DNA of 41,076 bases from positions 1 through 41,076 of the forward strand of contig JAJDNT010000216.1 in assembly GCA_022340515.1 (NCBI GenBank), read 5' to 3'. The notes beneath the pieces were generated by a model. That model was not told the DNA's origin. It saw only the letters and a program-made list of their open reading frames with translations, and searched no databases. Numbering within the stretch: the first letter of the stretch is position 1; every line of letters begins with the position of its first letter. Of this stretch, positions 28,584-36,913 are shown one piece after another. Made by a program: the position numbers and the translations under genes. The DNA comes from Deltaproteobacteria bacterium. Its GTDB lineage: Bacteria > Desulfobacterota > Syntrophobacteria > BM002.

Positions 28584-29198
28584 TTGGCAAGACTGTTGGG
28601 CTATCTGGCGGTTGTGGGACTTTTCCTGCTGCCCATGCCAGTGATAGGGGCTAGTTCTTCTGCTGAAGCGGCTTCTAAAGATTCGTCCCCCGAAGATAGT
28701 TTGTATGCAAGGCAGGTGGAGAAGTCGGACGACCGTGAGGTAAATGACAAAATGCTCGACCTCTCCTATGATAAGATGCCGGATTCTTCCGAAAAGTCGG
28801 ATTCCCGCGAAATGTCTTTAATGGTTGCCGTATTTGCACGGCACGTTGACCAATCGGACGACCCCAATGAGAACCTCAGGATGGTCGTCGCCTCCTATGA
28901 TAATTATGTGGTATCTAGATATGTAAACACCTGGGACGACCCAACATACTTTGGTGGCAAGAGATTCAGCACCAATAAGTACGCTATCAAGGAAAGCCAG
29001 AATTTTTTTTACCAGGGAAATGTGTATGCAGGGATTCTCTATGGGTACGGGAACAACGCGGCTATAAACGTAAAAGGGCTTGCGCCTGCGGTGTTCCCCA
29101 CCGTTGGAGTCGGATATAAAACCACCTCCCTGGAGATGGGGTATATACCTACGCCATCTGGAGGCGTGTTTTTGAGTTTGTTCAAATACGAGTTCTGA
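28584..29198 (+). CDS. Putative outer-membrane beta-barrel-like secreted protein
   Basis: Likely TTG start before LARLLGYLAVVGLFLLPMPVIGASS with GGGGGG upstream; aromatic C-terminus SLFKYEF. ORF track starts at 28449. Confidence 0.5.
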   Translation: MARLLGYLAVVGLFLLPMPVIGASSSAEAASKDSSPEDSLYARQVEKSDDREVNDKMLDLSYDKMPDSSEKSDSREMSLMVAVFARHVDQSDDPNENLRMVVASYDNYVVSRYVNTWDDPTYFGGKRFSTNKYAIKESQNFFYQGNVYAGILYGYGNNAAINVKGLAPAVFPTVGVGYKTTSLEMGYIPTPSGGVFLSLFKYEF

Positions 29199-29272
29199 TG
29201 TTTTTTCCTTGGTTACCAAGGAGAGCAATACTCTGTGGTTAGCAAACAGGTAAGGATGACAAAGGACCTAGA

Positions 29273-30130
29273 ATGAAAAATCGATCCGCTGTTTTGTTGC
29301 TAATAGCGTTAGTTTTCTTGGCCTTGTCCTGCCCGGTCAACGGAGCGGTGGAAGGGGATGTGAAAAAAACCTTGAATCTGGAAAGTCCCCCTCTTGATTT
29401 GGCTGCTTCTCTCAACGGAAAGTATTTATATGTGTTAACCGACCAAGGAAACATTCTCATCTACTCGGTAGATGGCAAACTAGAGGACAAGGTTTCTGTG
29501 GGAAACCAGGTGGATTCCATTAAAGTTGGACCGTGGGAAGATGTAATTCTTCTTGTCAGCAAAAAGAATAAGCAAGTTCAAATACTGCTCCTAGACTTTA
29601 TTAAAGATATCGACCTTTCCAATGCTCCTTTCAAAGGGCCGGCAGATGCTCCGGTAGTAATAGCAGTTTTCAGCGATTTTCAGTGACCTTACTGTGCAAG
29701 GCTTTCGCCTCTACTCGAACAGGTGTTCGAGACCTACCCGAAGGTGGTCAAACTGGCCATAAAAAACTTTCCTCTTCCAAATCACAAATTTGCCCGGCAG
29801 GCTGCTGTGGCTGCACTGGCAGCTGACAGGCAAGGTAAGTTTTGGGAATTTCACGATGAGCTTTACAAGAATTACAGCCGGCTAAGTGAAGAAAAGATTC
29901 AAGAAATTGCCCAGCAATTGGGTTTGGATACGGCCAAGTTGGATCAAGATATGAAAAGCCCCGAAATAAATGCAATAGTAGAGAAAGATTTAAGGGACGG
30001 GCAAGAAGCTGGAGTGCGAGGAATCCCAACTATCTTTATTAATGGAAGGCTGTTGAGGGATAGAAGTTTCGCCGGATTCCAGGCTGCAATAGAAAAAGAA
30101 CTGGCTGAAAAAGGCAAGAAAAAAGAATAG
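29273..30130 (+). CDS. DsbA-family thioredoxin-fold selenoprotein (Sec at UGA 29684..29686, UPYC motif)
   Basis: The two ORFs 29273..29686 and 29723..30130 are in one frame joined by a single TGA: ...VVIAVFSDFQ-U-PYCARLSPLLEQVFETYPKVVKLAIKNFPLP... GIPTIFINGR. The Cys homologue motif is FSDFQCPYC. Confidence 0.88.
29714..29731 (+). promoter_or_regulatory. Candidate bacterial SECIS element
   Basis: CTCGAAC-AGGT-GTTCGAG perfect 7-bp stem; the loop GG lies about 36 nt after the UGA. Confidence 0.7.
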
Positions 30131-30191
30131 GAGAATACCTTCCCGAAAAAACACCGGGTTTTTCTGAAGAGGGTATAGGGGAGAGTAAAAA

Positions 30192-30758
30192 ATGTTTAGA
30201 AAAAACATAATTCCGCTGATATTGACCCTTATTATCATGGCTCCAGTGTGTAACGCTAAAGAGATTGAAGGTGTTAACCTGCCAGAATCGCTTGAGGTTG
30301 CCAAGAGCAGGCTCATCTTGAACGGTGCAGGTGTGCGCAGCAAGTTTTTCATGGATCTCTATGTAGGCGGCCTCTATCTTGAAAATAAGAGCAATAATCC
30401 GCAGGAGATCATAGAAGCTGATAAACCAATGGCTATCAGGCTTCATATTATCTCTTCCTTGATTACCAGCAAAAAAATGGAAGATGCAACTAGAGAAGGT
30501 TTTGAAAATGCCACGAAGGGTAACACAGAACCAATCAAGGGCCAGATAGAAAAATTCATCTCTGTTTTTAAAGAGAAGATAGAGGAAAATGATATTTTTG
30601 ACTTAGTTTATTTGCCCGGTAAGGGATTAGAGGTGTACAAGAATAGTGATTTCAAGTCCCGAATAGAAGGACTCACCTTTAAACAAGCCTTGTTCGGTAT
30701 ATGGCTATGTGATAAGCCTGCCCAAAAGAGTCTTAAAAAGGGAATGCTAGGTATCTAG
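30192..30758 (+). CDS. Chalcone isomerase-like family protein
   Basis: Signal peptide, LILNGAGVRSKFFMDLYVGGLYL, FKQALFGIWLCDKPAQKSLKKGMLG. Confidence 0.85.
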   Translation: MFRKNIIPLILTLIIMAPVCNAKEIEGVNLPESLEVAKSRLILNGAGVRSKFFMDLYVGGLYLENKSNNPQEIIEADKPMAIRLHIISSLITSKKMEDATREGFENATKGNTEPIKGQIEKFISVFKEKIEENDIFDLVYLPGKGLEVYKNSDFKSRIEGLTFKQALFGIWLCDKPAQKSLKKGMLGI

Positions 30759-30889
30759 CAGACCCCCTCCAGGTACTCTTGTAGAAGCCTGAGTATTAGT
30801 TGCTTCAATGAGACCCCTTCCATTGCTGCTCTGACTTTTGCCTTCCGGTGCAATTCATCTGGGACGTCTCTGAGATTAATGGTTGCCAT
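30755..30889 (-). CDS. 44-aa ribbon-helix-helix (Arc/FitA antitoxin-like) protein
   Basis: Minus-strand ORF MATINLRDVPDELHRKAKVRAAMEGVSLKQLILRLLQEYLEGVC; below ORF-track threshold. Confidence 0.75.
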   Translation of the reverse strand: MATINLRDVPDELHRKAKVRAAMEGVSLKQLILRLLQEYLEGVC

Positions 30890-31238
30890 GGCACACCTCG
30901 GCTTTGGCATTTTGAATTGCGGATTGTGGGATGTATAATCCGAAATCCGAAAACCTAAATCGTTTGTGTATCAAGTGTAGCACATGCTACCCTTGCTGCC
31001 CTGCTAAATAATCGGCTGACAGTAGCAAAAAAACGTCCATAATTAGCAATTCTTTTCCCACTTTAATGCGGTAAATTCCCAGAAATCCTTCTTACCTAGC
31101 AGATCTAACAATAGCCTATATAGTTGTAATAATGAATTATTTATTAAGTGAATGGGCGGTGGCATGGTTATTGTTACAGAGGTGACCATTTCAATCGATG
31201 ATTTTAGATTTAAAATTGTAGATTTGAGGTGCTCCTCC

Positions 31239-31778
31239 ATGCCCTTGCCCTTGGGACATACAGCCGTTGGTCTAGCCGTTCATGATATCTATTCCAAATC
31301 TAATAACAGCGGGCATCTCTGGAAAACCCTCACCTTTATCATCGTTCTGACCAACTTGCCTGACATGGACGTTTTAATTGGACTTGCTGTGAACGGGAAC
31401 GGCAATTTCTTCCATCGCGGTCCGACTCACAGTTTTTTGTTTGCCTTGTTTATAGCTTTTATTGCATCTAACGGTTGGAGGTGCTGGTCGAAAATTCCGA
31501 GGATAAGTCCTTTGCTTTGTTTTCTCCTTGTCCTTTCTCATGTGGTGGCGGACGCTTTGCTGACAAACTCTCCGGTTTCATTCTGGTGGCCCCTTGAGTT
31601 AAATCTGAGCGATGGCCACAGCAGCTGGAGAGAAATAATAGAATCTGTTCTTTTTGGAGCCTTTCGAGACTTGGGAACAATTGTTGTCTCGGGACTGGTG
31701 ATTTTCCTCAATCGGCTGATCAGAAATCGGCCCATCCCCATACCCGTCATTCTCTCTCGTCTGGTCAAGGGACGATAA
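31239..31778 (+). CDS. Membrane-bound metal-dependent hydrolase (YdjM/DUF457-like)
   Basis: MPLPLGHTAVGLAVHDIY, LTNLPDMDVLIG, HRGPTHSFLFAL, LSHVVADAL. Confidence 0.85.
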   Translation: MPLPLGHTAVGLAVHDIYSKSNNSGHLWKTLTFIIVLTNLPDMDVLIGLAVNGNGNFFHRGPTHSFLFALFIAFIASNGWRCWSKIPRISPLLCFLLVLSHVVADALLTNSPVSFWWPLELNLSDGHSSWREIIESVLFGAFRDLGTIVVSGLVIFLNRLIRNRPIPIPVILSRLVKGR

Positions 31779-31827
31779 ATCTAGCCCATCCTAGGCAATT
31801 AACCTTGCTTTCATACACCACTTTTTT

Positions 31828-31864
31828 GCCAACCAAGTTAGCGCAGCCTGCTAACCAAGTTTAC
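31828..31864. promoter_or_regulatory. Enhancer-like pair, locus 1 (GCCAACCAAGTTAGC, GCTAACCAAGTTTAC)
   Basis: Two 15-bp sites starting 22 bp apart. Confidence 0.6.
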
Positions 31865-31900
31865 ATTACATAATTATCTAGAAATACACACATTTTTTTA

Positions 31901-31943
31901 TTTACTGGAAAATTTGCTAACTTAGTTAGCAAATTTCAGTAAA
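31901..31943. promoter_or_regulatory. Locus 1 third site GCTAACTTAGTTAGC inside a longer inverted repeat
   Basis: TTTACTGGAAAATTTGCTAAC-TTA-GTTAGCAAATTTCAGTAAA. Confidence 0.65.
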
Positions 31944-32050
31944 TCATCTGGGAGATTCTCCGGGGAGCCGTGCATTTTTGGCACAAAAAGATCACGTTAT
32001 ATTAAGCTCTTAGATGCTTAAGAGAAGTCGTACTCCGGGGCTTGTAAACT

Positions 32051-32065
32051 TGGCATAAAAGTTGC
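32051..32065 (+). promoter_or_regulatory. Sigma-54 promoter TGGCAT-AAAAG-TTGC
   Basis: GG-N10-GC spacing; 22 nt before ATG 32088. Confidence 0.7.
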
Positions 32066-32087
32066 CCATAAAATGAGGCAATAACAC

Positions 32088-32318
32088 ATGGCCACTCAAA
32101 GAAAGTTTATCTTTTTCCACCGTAAATATGGCGGAATCCACATGAGCAAAAAGATCAGAGTAATACTAAGAAACGGTTTAGAGTTAACCTATGAACATGC
32201 AAGGGTTGTGGAGGGCACTAAGACATGGATTTACCAACTCAATGAAAGTGAATATCCGGAAGAACTCCTAGCTCTCATAGATCCGAATCATATTCAGGCC
32301 TTGTACGCAGAAGACTGA
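32088..32318 (+). CDS. Hypothetical protein
   Basis: 76-aa ORF downstream of the -24/-12 promoter (alternative start 32142, MSKKIRVILRNG). Confidence 0.6.
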   Translation: MATQRKFIFFHRKYGGIHMSKKIRVILRNGLELTYEHARVVEGTKTWIYQLNESEYPEELLALIDPNHIQALYAED

Positions 32319-32459
32319 TCTCCACCTGGACCTAATAAACTTGCTTGTCTTGCCTCGAGATTATGCTCCATTCTCCTCGTTAGAGAACATTCACCAACGA
32401 CAATTGCTTTCACCCCTGGTCTCCCAAGGTAAATCCAAAGAAAGGAAGAAGGGGTAAAA

Positions 32460-32642
32460 ATGAAAACTAACTCTCAGGCGCAGTGTGCTAATTGTGAAGC
32501 CAGCTATTCCTATGTGGAGCAGGGTAGAAGAGAATACTTTGTTCCTTGGGGGGATTACTTTCTCTGTGACATGTGCCACCGGCTAGCAATTATGGAAGCA
32601 CTGCAAATTGAATCAAGACAGCCCTTTGAGCCTCCTAGATGA
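32460..32642 (+). CDS. Small Cys-rich (zinc ribbon-like) protein
   Basis: CANCEASYSYVEQG...YFLCDMCHRL. Confidence 0.6.
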   Translation: MKTNSQAQCANCEASYSYVEQGRREYFVPWGDYFLCDMCHRLAIMEALQIESRQPFEPPR

Positions 32643-32710
32643 TATGGTTATGCTGAGCAAGTCATTTGAGGCAGAGCCTTAGAACTGCTGTCTAAGAAAG
32701 GGGGATAAAA

Positions 32711-33010
32711 ATGAGAAAAGGGCACCACAAGACTTTGTCTCAAGAGCTATCGTTCGTGCGGAAGTACTGCTTTGCCAAAACATACCCGGCTAGTGATGCA
32801 CGCTGCCGCTATGCGAAAGCTAAACTACTGATCAAATCTAGAGAAATCCCACTAGCTAATAGGTCTGAAGAAGTGGATGGAATTTTCCTCTGTCGATATC
32901 CAGATGAAAAAATGCCATTACACCAAGCATGTCTGACTTCTGAACTGGACCACTGTCCTAACGCGGAAAGAAGGAAGTTGATTGATGCGGTGTATGGGCG
33001 AGAAGTCTGA
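32711..33010 (+). CDS. Hypothetical Cys-containing protein
   Basis: 99 aa; CRYAKAKLL and CRYPDEKMPLHQACLTSELDHCPNAERRK. Confidence 0.6.
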   Translation: MRKGHHKTLSQELSFVRKYCFAKTYPASDARCRYAKAKLLIKSREIPLANRSEEVDGIFLCRYPDEKMPLHQACLTSELDHCPNAERRKLIDAVYGREV

Positions 33011-33018
33011 CTAACAAA

Positions 33019-33085
33019 AAAGGGGTCAAATATACGTTTAACTCTTGTCTGCAAAACAAGAGTCAAAGGTGGACTTGACCCCTTT
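33019..33085. repeat. REPIN/MITE-like nested inverted repeat
   Basis: Outer AAAGGGGTCAA/TTGACCCCTTT (11 bp), inner ACTCTTGT-CTGCAAA-ACAAGAGT (8 bp). Confidence 0.6.
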
Positions 33086-33111
33086 GTGGACAGAAACCCC
33101 GGGGGTGGTTA

Positions 33112-33405
33112 ATGAAACTGATCTTAAAGGTTGTGGAAATCAAGGGTAAATGTCCTGTCTATGAGATAGGCAACAAAATAACTCTCAGGGATGGATACAT
33201 CCTTGACCCCGAGGAAACAGACATCGTCTGCATGCACTCGTTGGCCTCGGTTCTTCCATACTATGTGGCCCTAGCCAAAGGCGTCGAGGCTAAGGAGATT
33301 GGCCTTTCCCGTAGAGATTCAAAGGAAGCTTACGTCCAATGTCTAGATCCTTGCGAGATTACTGGCGGTGGTACGGTTCGCTTAGAGATTTCCCGGCTAC
33401 AATAA
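33112..33405 (+). CDS. TIGR04076-like protein
   Basis: EIKGKCPVYEIGNKI, VCMHSLASVLPYYVAL, AYVQCLDP, GGGTVRLEI. Confidence 0.7.
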   Translation: MKLILKVVEIKGKCPVYEIGNKITLRDGYILDPEETDIVCMHSLASVLPYYVALAKGVEAKEIGLSRRDSKEAYVQCLDPCEITGGGTVRLEISRLQ

Positions 33406-33413
33406 AAATAGTT

Positions 33414-33517
33414 GCCAAATTAGTTGACACTTTGATGCCAACTTAGTTGACTAATATAAGTCTTTAAAATATTTGATATTTTTATGGATGCTCTAAAAAC
33501 ATGCCAACTAACTTAGC
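33414..33517. promoter_or_regulatory. Enhancer-like cluster, locus 2 (GCCAAATTAGTTGAC, GCCAACTTAGTTGAC, GCCAACTAACTTAGC)
   Basis: Sites start at 33414, 33437 and 33503. Confidence 0.6.
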
Positions 33518-33628
33518 GATTTCTCCATAAAAAGTTCTACCTTCCAACCCCCGACTCAGAGATCATCGTAGTTAAAAAAGATTAAATATCAGCTAGTTAC
33601 AATTAACTCATCCATTTTGCCACATACT

Positions 33629-33643
33629 TGGCATGGCGGCTGC
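33629..33643 (+). promoter_or_regulatory. Candidate sigma-54 promoter TGGCAT-GGCGG-CTGC
   Basis: GG-N10-GC spacing; upstream of 33707. Confidence 0.55.
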
Positions 33644-33706
33644 ACTATGGATAAGTCAGAATGCAAGCAACTAGATTTTATGAGAAGTGGGGGGAGGATC
33701 TAATCC

Positions 33707-34735
33707 ATGCCAAGAACATACCTAGAATGGATAGACGAAAATAAAAAGATGCGTCGCCTCGACATAGTTGACCGGGTCTTTATAGGACGCGTCTGTAAAG
33801 GCATCGATGACACTAGGCGAATCATCTTGAAGCATCCTGCCGTGTCAAGGGATCATGTTGAAATTAACCTGACCGGGACTCAGCCAATAATTAGAGACCT
33901 GAGCAAGAATGGTACCTGGGTGAATAATGTTCGTTTGGCAGCAGGATCTGCAAGGTCACTTGAGGATGGCGATGTGGTGCGTCTGGGGGATACTCAAATC
34001 TTGGTAAGATGTCCATACCAGGCAGATGGCGCTAAGAATGATGAAATGGAATCAACCCAAACCCTGGTGACTCCGAGGGAGGTCATAGTAACCAATGTGG
34101 TTGCCGATGTCAGAGGTTTCTGCAGTATTTCCCAGATGGAGGAGTCTTACCGGGTATACGAGTTAATGAAAGAAATAATCCAGACCTTCTGCACCATCGT
34201 ACATGAACACAAAGGCACTGTTAAAGACTATAACGGAGACGAAGTTTACGCTTTCTGGGAACATGGATCCCACCTGTGCAAAGATCAGGCTGCGGCGGCT
34301 TGTTTAACCGCTTTAAAACAGGCTCAGACCGTGGACCAGATAAGGGCTAAACTAGCCGGGGTAAATCCTGCGGTGGAATCATTGCGGTTGGGGTGGGGAA
34401 TTACCACCGGCAAGGTCACCATGTCCCACTACGGCTGGAGGGTTACCGACCTGACCTTGGTGGGGGACTGTACAAATTCTGCCTTTCGCTTGTCCAGCAT
34501 GGCAAACAAGAACCTGAATAGTGAAATTGTGGTGTGCTCCCAAACAGCTGAGCTTGTCCGGAGGCTGCTACCCACAGAGGACCTTGGCCTGGTTACCCTA
34601 CGGGGTCGTTCCGGGCAGGAGCACGTTTATGGAATAAGCAGGGAGGAAGATTGCGCCAAAAGCAGACTGACCTATGAACCCTCATATGTTGGAGATAGGG
34701 TTTTAGTAACAGACTTTTCGGAAATGATCCACTAA
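33707..34735 (+). CDS. FHA domain-class III adenylate/guanylate cyclase
   Basis: FHA core (HPAVSRDHVEINL...DLSKNGTWVNNVRL); cyclase VADVRGFCSISQM...KDYNGDEVYAFWEHG. Confidence 0.9.
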   Translation: MPRTYLEWIDENKKMRRLDIVDRVFIGRVCKGIDDTRRIILKHPAVSRDHVEINLTGTQPIIRDLSKNGTWVNNVRLAAGSARSLEDGDVVRLGDTQILVRCPYQADGAKNDEMESTQTLVTPREVIVTNVVADVRGFCSISQMEESYRVYELMKEIIQTFCTIVHEHKGTVKDYNGDEVYAFWEHGSHLCKDQAAAACLTALKQAQTVDQIRAKLAGVNPAVESLRLGWGITTGKVTMSHYGWRVTDLTLVGDCTNSAFRLSSMANKNLNSEIVVCSQTAELVRRLLPTEDLGLVTLRGRSGQEHVYGISREEDCAKSRLTYEPSYVGDRVLVTDFSEMIH

Positions 34736-34754
34736 TCACAGCTTCCAGTTTATG

Positions 34755-34790
34755 ACAGGGGGTGATGACCCCCTGTTCCTTTTCCTTTTA
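34755..34790 (+). terminator. Rho-independent terminator
   Basis: ACAGGGGGT-GATG-ACCCCCTGT then T-rich stretch. Confidence 0.8.
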
Positions 34791-34928
34791 CTCTCATCAA
34801 TATTTTGATAGTAATGACTAATCTCGACCTATTTAACTTTTAGTTTGGCACCAGCTATAATTCACTTAAGTGGGTAGTCCGACAACGTCATTCTGAACCA
34901 ACGGCGGATTTATGAAACATCCAGTCTA

Positions 34929-35636
34929 GTGAGGAGAATCTCAATGAAGAGAAAATTCAGCTTCATCCTTTTTGTCATCTGCCTTTCTTTGGCCCTTGCT
35001 CAATTGACCTATGCCAAAGAAGAACCCGAATCGTCCACAATTGAGGTGGTGGGGAAGGCACGGGTCATGACCATGCCTAACGTCGCCACCGTGACATTTG
35101 CAGTGGAAACGAACAGTACAAAGGCTCAGCAGGCAGTGCGAGAAAATGCCAAGCAAACTAGCCAGCTATTAAATGCTCTGAAAGATATGGGGGGACAAAA
35201 AATCAAAATAAAGACATCAGGTTTTTCCCTGACGCCCATATACGACAAAGACAACAGGTTTCAACCCAGGGGTTATCGGGTTACGAATACGGTGATCGTG
35301 GAAACAAAAGAAATCGACCAGGTTGGGATTTTTATAGATGAAGCATCTAAAGCAGGGGTGAGTCGTATCGGGAGCCTCACATTCAGTACTGACAGTGAGG
35401 AAAAATTGAGGAAGGAAGCTGCGGTTCTGGCGGTGAAACAAGCCAAAGATGTCGCGGCAGATCTTGCCAAGGCAGCCGGGCTTACAATAAAGAGAATTGT
35501 AAAACTCAGCTATACACCTCGCGGCCCTGCACCTCTTTTCAGGATGGAGGCCATGGCCGCAGCAGCCAGAACGCCAGTCGAGGTCGGTGAGATCACTCTC
35601 GAAGAGACAGTCCAGGTAATCTTCGAAACCAATTGA
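34929..35636 (+). CDS. SIMPL (DUF541) domain periplasmic protein
   Basis: Signal peptide, IEVVGKARVMTMPNVATVTFAVETNSTKAQQAVRENA. Confidence 0.9.
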   Translation: MRRISMKRKFSFILFVICLSLALAQLTYAKEEPESSTIEVVGKARVMTMPNVATVTFAVETNSTKAQQAVRENAKQTSQLLNALKDMGGQKIKIKTSGFSLTPIYDKDNRFQPRGYRVTNTVIVETKEIDQVGIFIDEASKAGVSRIGSLTFSTDSEEKLRKEAAVLAVKQAKDVAADLAKAAGLTIKRIVKLSYTPRGPAPLFRMEAMAAAARTPVEVGEITLEETVQVIFETN

Positions 35637-35660
35637 GTGATTTTTCAATAGTATTTTGGG

Positions 35661-36734
35661 TCATGGTCTATAAATTTTTACACTCTGTAGACCAGATCTC
35701 ATTACCGCGCTTCTCAAACTGGGATTGAAAATGAAGTGAGACTTCAGATTTTTAATAAAGATGTTCCTTCTCAGTGCCCTGGTCTTTTCATAGTAGCGCT
35801 TCTCGAAACCATGGGGGGTTGAGCGCAGGGATTCTGCCAGCAAAAGGGCACTTCTAAAGGCATAGCTGAGCCCCTCTGCAGAACTTGGACTTATCCAGCC
35901 TGCAGCCTCGCCTATCAAGGCAATTCCTTTCTCGCCGGTAAATAATTGTCTTGTCTTGACAGGCCTGAGGACAAAAGCCCCCTCTCTCCATATTGTCTGG
36001 CCGAAATGGAAGCCGCAACTTCTGAGCTTGTTTTTCAAAAGATCAAACTTTTCAGCTATGTTTTGCTTTGGGTGCAGTGCTGCCCCGATTATCAAGTGCT
36101 CACCTTTTGGTATGGTCCAGCAGTAATAATCAGTGATTTCTGGATCAAATAGAGAAGTGAAGTAAGGCAAATTGTCGGCACCATCGACCCATTCTTGTAT
36201 GGCGAAATATTTTTTCGGCAAAGGGTTTCTTGCTGACATCTGGAGACGTACTTTTGAAATAGCCCCGTCAGCTCCCACCAGGATTCTCGTCTTTTCCACA
36301 TAGGTTTTGCCATGTTGAGCAAGTGTAAGTTTGAAAAAGTTATTTTCTGATGAATATGACTTGAGGCGACAATTTAACCTTAGATCAACACCTGACGGAA
36401 TGAGGGATAACAACCAACAATCGAATTTTTGCCTGTCCATGTTGATATAGTGACGTTGATAATAGCTTTCTAATCCTCGTTGGATATCTGTTGCCTTAAC
36501 AACGAAAAGTTGAGGCTCCTCCAAAACGCTTTTAGGCAGACCCAGACCCAGTTTGGACAGCATCCTTTGGGCATCCGGGGCCAAGAGTCCGCCGCAGCAT
36601 TTTCTTGCGGAAAAGGTCCCAGAGGTATCAGCATACTCTCTCTTGTCAACCAAAAGGACTCTGTAGCTTTCGCCAATGAGCCTGGCTAGGGTGGCACCCC
36701 CTGGTCCTCCTCCTATGATAGCCACGTCATACAT
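35661..36734 (-). CDS. FAD-dependent oxidoreductase, geranylgeranyl reductase-like
   Basis: DVAIIGGGPGGATLARLI, VGADGAISKVR, GIALIGEAAGWISPSSAEGLSYAF. Confidence 0.9.
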   Translation of the reverse strand: MYDVAIIGGGPGGATLARLIGESYRVLLVDKREYADTSGTFSARKCCGGLLAPDAQRMLSKLGLGLPKSVLEEPQLFVVKATDIQRGLESYYQRHYINMDRQKFDCWLLSLIPSGVDLRLNCRLKSYSSENNFFKLTLAQHGKTYVEKTRILVGADGAISKVRLQMSARNPLPKKYFAIQEWVDGADNLPYFTSLFDPEITDYYCWTIPKGEHLIIGAALHPKQNIAEKFDLLKNKLRSCGFHFGQTIWREGAFVLRPVKTRQLFTGEKGIALIGEAAGWISPSSAEGLSYAFRSALLLAESLRSTPHGFEKRYYEKTRALRRNIFIKNLKSHFIFNPSLRSAVMRSGLQSVKIYRP

Positions 36735-36858
36735 AAAAAAATTCCGTGTTGCGATCCGGCCCCTAAGTCCTGTTTAACTCATAAATCTTACTGGCCATCA
36801 TGTTCCATTTTTATCTTTACCCTTAAGGGCTGAGCACAAGCTGCCCTGCCTACAAAAG

Positions 36859-36911
36859 CTCTAACCACTTAATCGCTCAAGCTCAGGCATGATAATCTCA
36901 TTTTGCTAAGG
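36859..36911 (-). repeat. Degenerate attC-like site after CPBP cassette
   Basis: On the minus strand CCTTAGC...CCTGAGCTTGAGCGATTAAGTG-GTTAGAG. Confidence 0.4.
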
Positions 36912-36913
36912 AA

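Noticed and set aside
29723-30130. Separate 135-aa DsbA-like ORF starting at GTG 29723
   Set aside because: It lacks its active-site motif and has no clear ribosome-binding site; the frame continues from 29273 across a single TGA, so one selenoprotein gene is the better explanation.
31828-33517. GYYAAC...GTTRRC motifs as integron attC sites
   Set aside because: The halves are separated by only 3 bp rather than the 45-75 bp of the attC sites seen here, and they are arranged as tandem dyads upstream of -24/-12 promoters.
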